In this document: one piece after another, positions 1 through 7,166 of the stretch
How positions within the stretch are numbered: position 1 is the stretch's first letter
Layout of the letters: each line of letters starts with the position of its first letter
Assembly: GCA_030039575.1 (NCBI GenBank)
Contig: JASHVH010000384.1
Location: forward strand, 1-7,516
Direction: 5' to 3'
Length of the DNA stretch: 7,516 bases
DNA from: Acidimicrobiales bacterium
GTDB lineage: Bacteria > Actinomycetota > Acidimicrobiia > Acidimicrobiales > Palsa-688
Translations under genes and position numbers: made by a program
Notes under the pieces: model-generated
What the model saw: only the letters and a program-made list of their open reading frames with translations
The model's database searches: none
What the model was told of the DNA's origin: nothing

Positions 1-702
1 TCAGACATCAGTCTCTTCCGCGGGGGTGCCTGCGACGATCTTGAAACTGTTCAGCGCGTTGTGCGCCCTCAGCCAGTCGGTCACGTCCTTGCTCAGGAGC
101 TTGATGGCGGCGCCACCGCGCGCGACTGCCGACAGGAAGCGCCGTACCGAGTCAGGTTGGAGTGACTCCTCCAACTTGCGGAGGATTTCCTTTGCCTGCC
201 GCAGAAGCTCGGCGCTCTGCCTCGATGGAAGTGCGTTCTGGATGCGAGCCAGCTCCCCCAGGATTGTCAGCAGTTGCTGCGAAAGCTCGGCTACGCCTTC
301 CACCTCGGCCAGGGTTTCCGCAAGCACCAGCAGCGCGCTGATGTCTCCGATCTGCTCGGAGGCGCCGACACGCCAACTCTCGACTAGAGCGGCTCGGACC
401 TCTGTCTTGAAGCCCTCTAGGGCACGTATCACGCGAGTCAGTGGCCGCGAGTCGAGCGTCGTCGCTGCGTCGATGAAGTCACGCGCGAGATCCGGACTCG
501 GCGCTCGGCCCTCCCAGCCGAAAGGCCGGACGACGGAGGCGCCGATCGAAAGCGCGCGGAACTCACCGACCAAACGCGCCAGATTATCTTTGGCGTCTTC
601 CCAATCAGTGATCTTGCGCTGGGTCTCGCTTGCGTCCTTCGCCAGAAGGACTGCATCTTCGGTCGTGGCGATCCACGACACCTTCGAACTTTCACCCGCC
701 AT
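1..702 (-). CDS. dpdI: Probable DpdI, helical protein of unknown function, Dpd system
   Basis: A complete 233-residue gene: ATG at 702-700 and TGA at the first three bases of the window. It has no catalytic motif, cysteine, signal peptide or membrane segment. The sequence is almost wholly helical. Residues about 15-50 and 120-185 carry long amphipathic, Leu/Ala/Glu-rich stretches (for example LLTILGELARIQ and LRQAKEILRKLEESL) likely to form coiled coils. A Gly/Pro-containing break lies near 60-70 (RPFGWEGRAPSP). The start lies inside the end of dpdH, an 11-base overlap, with GGGAGGG five bases ahead, so the two proteins are probably made in a coupled way. Since DpdH also ends in a predicted coiled coil, direct pairing of the two is plausible but inferred. 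The name rests on position after dpdH in Dpd islands; I do not recognise a diagnostic sequence motif, and DpdI has no established function. Confidence 0.65.
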   Translation of the reverse strand: MAGESSKVSWIATTEDAVLLAKDASETQRKITDWEDAKDNLARLVGEFRALSIGASVVRPFGWEGRAPSPDLARDFIDAATTLDSRPLTRVIRALEGFKTEVRAALVESWRVGASEQIGDISALLVLAETLAEVEGVAELSQQLLTILGELARIQNALPSRQSAELLRQAKEILRKLEESLQPDSVRRFLSAVARGGAAIKLLSKDVTDWLRAHNALNSFKIVAGTPAEETDV

Positions 703-3700
703 GGCTACCCTCCCGTCCCAGCGAGTTCGCGAGCTTCGCCAGCTCTTCGACTTGCGACTTCACCTCAGTCCGAAGCTTCGATATATCGCCTCTGATGCGA
801 TCCCCTCGCTCACATTCCTTCTGCGTGTCAACCATGAACTGCCTTACGCGGTGGAGCGCACGAGCGAGTCGGTTGATGTCGCGCGTGGCGCACTGACCTC
901 GTAGGACCGCACCTAGGTCACTGCCATCTCCGACCGATGGGTTTACAACCGTTGAGGCCGACAACACCTCGATATCACTGCGGAATGCGGGCCATTTATC
1001 CGCTGGCCGAAAGAAGCCAGCATCCCGGGCTAGCTGACCGACATCGTGCGCGGCTGCGCCGACTGCTGCCGGTGATTTACCTTCGAGAAGCTTTCTGACC
1101 GTCTCGTAAGCACGCGTTGCCGACTCAGCCTCAGCCGGAGCAGCGGACACCAACGCGTGTAGCAACTGACGAGCAGCCTGCGCCAGGACCGGATCGGCCG
1201 TGGAAGCAGCGAGGTCGCCGAGACACACCTCTGGGTTCGCCAGGAACTCCGCGATCGCATCATCCAACTCCCGCGGATCGATCAACTGTGGCCCCCCGGT
1301 TTCACCCTGCCGAACCGCAGCAAACTCCCCGACATACTGTTCGGCCTTGATCGATGCGACGATGCGGGAAGCCACCTGGTCGACAGCCGCCCACACCTCG
1401 CTCGCACCGGGGACATTCCCGACCGGCGTGCTGAGGACAGAGGTGGTCGTGTCCAGACTTGAACGGCTCTGGCCAGACGCTGCAAGTGCGACTGCCCGCA
1501 GGCCCACAGCATGCCGCGCAGGTCGGCTCCCGCCGGTCAGTTCAATGAAGCTGTTCCTAACATCGGTGGCCCAACGGTCCAGCCTGCTCTCCAATTCGAC
1601 CATTAGTTGAGCCGGGTCATACCCTTCCGGCCACTGCCATTTCGCTCTGGCGGGATCGAAGTGCCCGTGGTCGCGAAACCACCGAGCGGCTGTCATGACA
1701 CGCACATCCTCGGCGCTACGGACCAGATCGAATCGGACGGACTGGGCACCTGCCTGACGCCCACGTGCTCCCGAGATGGCGAATGAAGTGACGTTGAATA
1801 GGCCGTCCAGCATCTCCTTCGCTCGCCCGTCGTAGATGTGGACGAGAGATTGATCCAGTTGCAGGCGATCGACCGTGAGGCGCCGGAAGGTTTCCCTGTA
1901 GTAGTTCACGTCGTCTTCGGGTAGGTCATCACCGACCTGCCATTGGAACAACGGCAAGAGCGGATTCCGCAGGTCCGCCCGCGCCGGCTGCGTTTGCTTG
2001 GGTTGCGTCCGCTCTGGCGGTGCGAGGACCGTCCCGACGACACCATCCAGAGAGAACGCTTCGAGAATGCCAGCGGGCAACGGTGACTCGTCTCCCCAGA
2101 TCACCAGCGCACGGTAGTTGCGCTCCGGGTCGGACGAGGGGTTACTCTCTTGTAGCGCGTCCTTCGCCATCCGGACCTTGAAGTCGAACTGTTGTCGGGT
2201 TCGCGCATGTGGGTAGTCCCCGACACCAATGTGGCCATCGGCTTCAATCAAGTTGGTTGACACGCAGTCGTCGAGCACGTCGCGCGGCGTTGGATCATCA
2301 CCGAGATGCCCAACAGCGCGCCGAAGAGCCTCGTAGTTGTAGGGGTACAGCCCGACATCACCAAGGCCGTCGATGGCGACAGCTCCGAACGACCCGTGGC
2401 ACCTATCGCGGAAGCGGCATTCCTGTCCCTGCTCCCGTGTGTCACAGGCGTTGACCATCCAAGCGGCTCCGGGTTGCATGTCAGCGCCAGGCCTCCAGAG
2501 GCTCTGAGTTTTCTCCCTGCCGACCCGGACGAGGTTGAGATACCGGCCGATGAACTGAGCAGGATCGGCGAGGGCCGAGCCCCCAACGCGGAATTCGTGT
2601 TCAACGCGCGTACGAACGGTGCGCTCCATGCGTGCGAACGCGCCGTCGGTCACTGCGAACACGACCCTCAGCGGAGCAAGGTCATCACGTGGCTGTGTGA
2701 CGAACTGGTCGAAGAGTTCGCCGTCAACAAGACCGAACTGGGCTAGGTCCTCAAAGACCAGCACGAGCTCTTGCTGTCGAGCCCTGAGCGCCTTGCGTGA
2801 CTCGCGAAAGAGTGAATCGAGAGTGTCGCCGCCGCCAACTGTCCGCAGGCCGACTGTTCTCGGGAGAGCGACACGGAGTGCCTCCTCGAGCAACGCGAGT
2901 GCGTCAGCCGGCTGCCGACTGACGACCGTCCAGAGTTCGGCCAGTTCCCTTCGCCCGGACAGCGCGGAGCGCACGCCCCGCTCTCGCAGCGGAAGATCGT
3001 CAGTAGTGAAGATGTCCTCGTTGTCGTCGCGTCGCGATGTTTCATCGAAATAGGACCGCACCAGCGTGCTTAGGCGTCCTTGTGGGCGTAGAAGCGCTTC
3101 CTTGTCCTGCGGGATTTCCAGGATGTCGGCGAGGCCGTCGCGCCTGCCTCCGCTTTCCTCGTCCTTTGTGCCGAGCATGCTGTTGCGATCTTCGCGAGCG
3201 GCAGCTTCCACGGGCGATTCGCCGTCGTACGGCGCCCGGTCCTCCAGATTCCAGTCGAGAGCGATCTTCATCTCGTTGACAAGGCGAGCCTGAAGCTCGC
3301 CTGGCTTGACTTTGGACATGGCCTCATCGACGCGACTCATCAGGTCAGTTCCGTCAACCTCGGGAAGCCCTTCGATGATCCGGCGTAGAAGTTCGCGGAG
3401 TGTCTGCACAGCCCGAGGCACATACAAGACGTGGAACCTCGTGTCGTCCGACCGCAAGTGCGAGTGGACCCAGCGCACTACGTGACTCTTGCCGCTGCCT
3501 GAGCCGCCGGTGACGGCAACGAGCGTGTTGCGCTCAAGGTCACCGATTCTGTTTGTCAGCGCCTCCAACACCTGTGCTTCTCCTGAACCGCGTGAATCAA
3601 GCTCAGGTCCCTTGCGATGCTCGAGTTCGACCGAAGTGTGGGCAGCCAGGAAGACTGCGTCCGCGTCGGCAGCAAGGGAGCCGATGTCGGAGAACACCGT

Positions 3701-3757
3701 TCGTGCGACATTTTCGGTGCTCCAGCACCGGAACTTGGCCATCGATTCCTCGGTCAT
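692..3757 (-). CDS. dpdH: DpdH, large P-loop ATPase of the Dpd system
   Basis: A 1021-residue cytosolic ATPase. The Walker A motif is GGSGSGKSH (Lys90). A likely Walker B strand, LVLVFEDL, is at about 331-338, with the acidic pair in the order Glu336-Asp337. It is followed by a sensor-like strand LRVVFAVTDGAF (364-375). Nearly 250 residues separate Walker A and B, much more than in a compact AAA+ core; the insert (about 165-265) is rich in Asp, Glu and Arg. A Cys/His cluster follows: Cys438, Cys447, Cys453, His454 (CRFRDRCHGSFG), a possible metal site. A polar, proline-containing linker with TQPKQTQPA lies at about 585-595. The last 45 residues are highly charged and heptad-like, probably a coiled coil. 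DpdH of Dpd islands is an ATPase of this size placed between dpdG and dpdI, and is associated with restriction of DNA lacking the modified base; its exact action is unknown. ATG 3757 is chosen over TTG 3760 because AGGAG lies six bases ahead. The 3' end overlaps the next gene by 11 bases. A BrxC-like or STAND-like ATPase is the main alternative description. Confidence 0.8.
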   Translation of the reverse strand: MTEESMAKFRCWSTENVARTVFSDIGSLAADADAVFLAAHTSVELEHRKGPELDSRGSGEAQVLEALTNRIGDLERNTLVAVTGGSGSGKSHVVRWVHSHLRSDDTRFHVLYVPRAVQTLRELLRRIIEGLPEVDGTDLMSRVDEAMSKVKPGELQARLVNEMKIALDWNLEDRAPYDGESPVEAAAREDRNSMLGTKDEESGGRRDGLADILEIPQDKEALLRPQGRLSTLVRSYFDETSRRDDNEDIFTTDDLPLRERGVRSALSGRRELAELWTVVSRQPADALALLEEALRVALPRTVGLRTVGGGDTLDSLFRESRKALRARQQELVLVFEDLAQFGLVDGELFDQFVTQPRDDLAPLRVVFAVTDGAFARMERTVRTRVEHEFRVGGSALADPAQFIGRYLNLVRVGREKTQSLWRPGADMQPGAAWMVNACDTREQGQECRFRDRCHGSFGAVAIDGLGDVGLYPYNYEALRRAVGHLGDDPTPRDVLDDCVSTNLIEADGHIGVGDYPHARTRQQFDFKVRMAKDALQESNPSSDPERNYRALVIWGDESPLPAGILEAFSLDGVVGTVLAPPERTQPKQTQPARADLRNPLLPLFQWQVGDDLPEDDVNYYRETFRRLTVDRLQLDQSLVHIYDGRAKEMLDGLFNVTSFAISGARGRQAGAQSVRFDLVRSAEDVRVMTAARWFRDHGHFDPARAKWQWPEGYDPAQLMVELESRLDRWATDVRNSFIELTGGSRPARHAVGLRAVALAASGQSRSSLDTTTSVLSTPVGNVPGASEVWAAVDQVASRIVASIKAEQYVGEFAAVRQGETGGPQLIDPRELDDAIAEFLANPEVCLGDLAASTADPVLAQAARQLLHALVSAAPAEAESATRAYETVRKLLEGKSPAAVGAAAHDVGQLARDAGFFRPADKWPAFRSDIEVLSASTVVNPSVGDGSDLGAVLRGQCATRDINRLARALHRVRQFMVDTQKECERGDRIRGDISKLRTEVKSQVEELAKLANSLGREGSHGG
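708..714 (-). promoter_or_regulatory. Ribosome-binding site of dpdI
   Basis: GGGAGGG on the minus strand, five bases before ATG 702, embedded in the last codons of dpdH. It is the most G-rich Shine-Dalgarno sequence of the four junctions and supports this start despite the 11-base overlap. Confidence 0.7.
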
Positions 3758-4629
3758 CAAATGCTCCTGATTGAGATCCGACCAACCTGCCGCGTCGACG
3801 TCCCGAGGCCCAGTGCAATGACATCCGAAGCATCGTCAGAGGACTCAAGGGAAAGGACACTTGCCTTCTCCAGCTTTAGAAGCCCTAGGACAACTCCAGG
3901 AGGCACCGCAGCCCATGTCGGGCCGCCCTTCGGAAGTTGCTCGAGAAGATTAGTGGCGCCGAGCAGGGGAAGCCGTTTGCGCAGTGCCGTGAGCCAATCG
4001 GTAGCGCTCGCAATTGCAGGAAGGAACGGAAGTTGGTCGATGATCGCAGTACTCGCGTCTGGAATGAGCACCCTGGCGCTGCCAAGGTCGGATCGACGTG
4101 CGAGACCTAGTGCGAGCGCCCATCGCAGAAAGGGGCGCCACTGCTCGCTTCTGGACACGGCGTCGAAATTGAGTGCCATCACGAGCGGTTCGGGACCGGC
4201 GCCCCAGGCCAACTGAAGCGGGCTCAACGGGCTGAGTTGCTGGAACCATGTCAGGCCGAGTATCAGGTCCGGTGCCTTCCCGCCCACTTCTAGTTCGCGA
4301 AGCGCTGTCTGCGTCATCCGATGCAATAGTTCGCCGCGGAACCAAGGCCACCGGTCACCATCGACTTGGAGCCACCTCGCGAGATCCGCGTCGACGCTCC
4401 AGTGCGCTGACGCGCTCTCACGGGTAAGAATGCCCAGGCCCTCGCCGACTGCCAGGGACGCCGTGAGCACCGCTCCGGCCTCGTCAGGTGAGTTGCCGGA
4501 TGTCCGGAGCACCTGAAGCGCCCGGCGAAGTTCGTCCTCCGACCGGCCCTCCCCGAACGCGCTGAGATAATGAGAGATCACGAACAGGCCGATGGCGCTC
4601 GCGGCCGCATTCCCGCGCAAATAGTCCAC
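3757..4629 (-). CDS. dpdG: DpdG, protein with possible winged-helix segments, Dpd system
   Basis: A 290-residue soluble protein with no signal peptide, membrane segment or catalytic motif that can be recognised. Two stretches have a winged-helix look. The first is about residues 30-80: helices, then VGEGLGILTRE and a short HWSVD strand. The second is about 160-200: WRPFLRWALALGLAR followed by VLIPDASTAI. This suggests DNA binding or a protein-docking role, but that is inference from pattern. Length and position between the RecQ-like helicase and the large P-loop ATPase match DpdG of Dpd islands, whose biochemical role is not established. The start is set at GTG 4629, because GAGGAG (4636-4641) lies six bases ahead of it and directly abuts the alternative TTG at 4635, leaving that codon no spacer. 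The gene begins two bases after the dpdF stop. The ATG of the next gene shares one base with its TGA. Confidence 0.75.
   Translation of the reverse strand: MDYLRGNAAASAIGLFVISHYLSAFGEGRSEDELRRALQVLRTSGNSPDEAGAVLTASLAVGEGLGILTRESASAHWSVDADLARWLQVDGDRWPWFRGELLHRMTQTALRELEVGGKAPDLILGLTWFQQLSPLSPLQLAWGAGPEPLVMALNFDAVSRSEQWRPFLRWALALGLARRSDLGSARVLIPDASTAIIDQLPFLPAIASATDWLTALRKRLPLLGATNLLEQLPKGGPTWAAVPPGVVLGLLKLEKASVLSLESSDDASDVIALGLGTSTRQVGRISIRSI
3764..3768 (-). promoter_or_regulatory. Ribosome-binding site of dpdH
   Basis: AGGAG on the minus strand, six bases before ATG 3757 and within the last codons of dpdG. The TTG at 3760 would leave only three bases of spacer, so ATG is preferred. Stop and start share one base in TGATG. 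Confidence 0.75.
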
Positions 4630-4631
4630 GT

Positions 4632-7166
4632 TCAACTCCTCGGTAGGATCTCGACAGCCGTAGCACCAGCAAGCGACGGGATGTCCTTGCCAACCAATCG
4701 ACCGCCAACCGAAGTTCCGTCAGGAACCAGAAGAATGTCAGCCACCGCCTGACTGTTATTGGCAGTTCGTGCTGCCTCACGTCGGGCGAGCCACCGTCGT
4801 GAGACGGACTGCCCAGGCAGGAAGTATGAGAGACTCGGAACTGGCGTCAAGTCCACCGGCGACAACGGATATTGATCGAAGAAGGTGGCTTCTCCCTGCA
4901 GGCCCTCGACAGGCTCCGGAAGCCCGCCGAAGTGCCGAACACCGAGCCTCGCCAAACCAGCGGCAATTGGTGCGCAGAGACCACTCTCGCCAGGCTGATA
5001 TGTCAGGAACGCGACACCATTGACGCCGCGAGCTGCCGTCACAAGAGTTGCCAGTTCCGAGGAGTCGCTCGCTGCGACTGCCCAGATCTGCTCGGGGGAC
5101 GGCGGAGGGTCGGCGTACATCGGGACGCCGCGTCGCCTGCAGTCCGGGCACCTGCCGCATGACCCCGTTGGTTCCATAAATTGCAGCCGATTCCCCCACG
5201 CCTGTAGGAGTTGCTTGCTGGGGCCATATGCCTGAGCGATCCCGCGGCATGCACCAACTATCTGCTGCGAAACGTCGCGAACCCGCTTCAGCGACTCGGC
5301 GGAGCCACGCATCTCCCGTTGCTGCCAGCGGAGCCAGACGTCTTCCCAGAATGCGGGTGAACCCATCCTTGCGGCGACTCGGCTCACCGCGGTCCAGTCA
5401 AAGGCCTGGACATCATCCTTGTTGAACAGTTCCTGGATGTCCTCAATGTCGAACTGGTCCCGCTGCAGCTCACCCAATTCGACGAGGCCCTGGATGACTT
5501 GCGCATTCCACCGGCGGTTGTAGTCACCTCGCCCCACCGATCCACGCGCACCTTCGAGATCGACGAACGCTCGCCCGTTTACTTCCTTCCTGTGGTCCCA
5601 GATGTCGATCCACCGTTTCTTTGCGATGTCTGGCGACAGGACCTTCACGCCCAGACTCCCGGCTTCGCGGTCATCGCCGGGAGCGGTTAGAAGGAAGGCC
5701 GCGCAGGCGTCGCCCTCCCGCCCTCCCCGTCCGAGTTCTTGGTACCACCGATCCACGGTCTCGGGAAGGCAGGCGTGAACGACAGACCGGATGTGTGGGT
5801 AGTCGATCCCGAGTCCGAACGCGGACGTCGCCACGACGAGGTCAAGGGCTTTAGGTGAGCTTGGTGTCGCCCTGATGCCCTCGAGAACGGCCGCGCGCTC
5901 GGTCGCCTTCGTTTCGCCAGTTACTGACGCTATTCGTGAGTATCCCGCCGCACGCAGTTCGCTGAGCCACTGCTCGGCCTTCTCTGGCTTAGTGACATAG
6001 AGAATGGCCGGCCGCGCACAGTGAGCCAAGGTATCGAGGACGTAGCTCGCCCTCTCCTCGATATTGGACGTGTGGGCGATCCAGATATCCGGTTCGCTAC
6101 GGAGAGCATTCGCAACCACAGGACTGCAAGGCCCGGGCTCGCCGAAGAGGGAAACCAGGTCCTCCATCTCTGCGGTTCCGAGAGTGGCACTTAGCAGCAA
6201 CGTAATGGCCGGCGCGTGACCTCCTTCTTTCGCGCACCGGAGGAGATCCCGCCTGAGGTCGGCGAGTGTACGGAATTCGGGTCTGAAGAAGCGCCCCCAT
6301 TGGGTGACCAAGTGGGCCTCATCGATGACAAAGCCCTGCAAACGGCCTATCGCCGCGGCATCGAGCAGTGTCTGTCGCAGGGCACGAGTCATGGACTCTG
6401 GCGACGTCACTAGAAGGCGTTGCTGGCCCTGGGAGATTCGTTCCTTAATCGTCGCGCGCGTTGCCTCGTCGGTGCTTGCCGTCCAGGCGAAGTGAAGCGC
6501 ATCTGGGTTGACCTTCCGGTTCGAACGGTTGTTGCGCGCGAAGTGGTCTCGAAACCGGCGCTCGAAGTCGTATGCGAGAGCTACCGTCGGCACGACGATC
6601 GCTGTGACGCCGTACTTTGACCGTCCCGCGAGGCAAAGCGCGACCTCGGTCTTTCCTGATCCAGTCGGAAGCATCGCTATGACGGTCGATGCTTCAGGCG
6701 CAGTCATTGCTGCCCTACACGCCGCCCGCTGGCCAGGCGTTCGATAGCTGTCGAACCCAGTAATCTCCTTGAAGAAGGGATCAGCAGGCAAGGGCGCTTC
6801 ATGAAAACGCACGCCTGTTGCAGTTCCAGCCAAGGCAGCGGCATCAGGGATGCCGCCGTGGCCTTCAAGCCATCCCGGTGCCCAGGGCTCCGCGACCCAC
6901 ATGCCGCCGGCCCGTTCGCGGAGTCCGACCCGTGCCGACTCCTTCCGCATCGACTCGGAGAAGGCATCCGAAAGTTCGACAGGAACGTTGCGACCGTCAC
7001 GCAGCGACCACCGGCGAAGCAGTTGGCGCAAAAGCACGGCCTTATCGAGGTTGCTCGCCGATGAGTCGCTGAGAGCTCCAGTGAGCCGACTGTGCAGGTC
7101 ATCTTCGAACGACAGCGCTGTTCCACCACTCCGCAGGTACTTGATGACAGCTTCTTCTTCGTTCAC
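4632..7166 (-). CDS. dpdF: DpdF, RecQ-like DEAH DNA helicase of the 7-deazaguanine DNA system
   Basis: Predicted ATP-dependent superfamily 2 DNA helicase, 844 residues from the GTG start. The motifs are in order: motif 0 YRTPGQ (about 141-146), Walker A LPTGSGKTE (166-174), motif Ia around VVPT (191), motif Ib TSPES (254-258), DEAH box (282-285), SAT (326-328), motif V ATSAFGLGIDYP (446-457) and motif VI QELGRGGREGD with arginine fingers (about 476-486). A RecQ-type zinc site follows: CR...AYG (Cys640) and CGRCPDC (Cys670, 673, 676). About 130 further residues replace the usual HRDC domain and are not recognised. RecQ enzymes unwind DNA 3' to 5'; here it probably works with the neighbouring ATPases in restriction of unmodified DNA. 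The start is chosen at GTG 7166, which overlaps the upstream stop as GTGA and has GAGGA nine bases ahead. An in-frame ATG at 7205 would add 13 residues but lacks a clear ribosome-binding site. The helicase class is certain; the Dpd assignment is likely. Confidence 0.85.
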   Translation of the reverse strand: MNEEEAVIKYLRSGGTALSFEDDLHSRLTGALSDSSASNLDKAVLLRQLLRRWSLRDGRNVPVELSDAFSESMRKESARVGLRERAGGMWVAEPWAPGWLEGHGGIPDAAALAGTATGVRFHEAPLPADPFFKEITGFDSYRTPGQRAACRAAMTAPEASTVIAMLPTGSGKTEVALCLAGRSKYGVTAIVVPTVALAYDFERRFRDHFARNNRSNRKVNPDALHFAWTASTDEATRATIKERISQGQQRLLVTSPESMTRALRQTLLDAAAIGRLQGFVIDEAHLVTQWGRFFRPEFRTLADLRRDLLRCAKEGGHAPAITLLLSATLGTAEMEDLVSLFGEPGPCSPVVANALRSEPDIWIAHTSNIEERASYVLDTLAHCARPAILYVTKPEKAEQWLSELRAAGYSRIASVTGETKATERAAVLEGIRATPSSPKALDLVVATSAFGLGIDYPHIRSVVHACLPETVDRWYQELGRGGREGDACAAFLLTAPGDDREAGSLGVKVLSPDIAKKRWIDIWDHRKEVNGRAFVDLEGARGSVGRGDYNRRWNAQVIQGLVELGELQRDQFDIEDIQELFNKDDVQAFDWTAVSRVAARMGSPAFWEDVWLRWQQREMRGSAESLKRVRDVSQQIVGACRGIAQAYGPSKQLLQAWGNRLQFMEPTGSCGRCPDCRRRGVPMYADPPPSPEQIWAVAASDSSELATLVTAARGVNGVAFLTYQPGESGLCAPIAAGLARLGVRHFGGLPEPVEGLQGEATFFDQYPLSPVDLTPVPSLSYFLPGQSVSRRWLARREAARTANNSQAVADILLVPDGTSVGGRLVGKDIPSLAGATAVEILPRS
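4636..4641 (-). promoter_or_regulatory. Ribosome-binding site of dpdG
   Basis: GAGGAG on the minus strand lies six bases before GTG 4629 and overlaps the last codons of dpdF. It directly abuts TTG 4635, so that codon would have no spacer. This supports the 290-residue form of dpdG. Confidence 0.72.

Noticed and set aside
26..904. A 292-codon open frame on the plus strand across the dpdH/dpdI junction
   Set aside because: It is antisense to two well-supported genes, its translation is Ser/Arg/Ala-rich low-complexity without motifs, and such frames are common opposite high-GC genes.
3617..4216. A 199-codon open frame on the plus strand opposite dpdG and the start of dpdH
   Set aside because: No motif or ribosome-binding context that stands out; it covers the coupled dpdG/dpdH junction in antisense and looks like a compositional shadow.
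4640..4760. Possible phosphoribosyltransferase-type signature (ILLVPDGTSVGG) at the C-terminus of the helicase
   Set aside because: It lacks the paired acidic residues and TG loop of the PRPP-binding motif, so I list the domain only as unrecognised.
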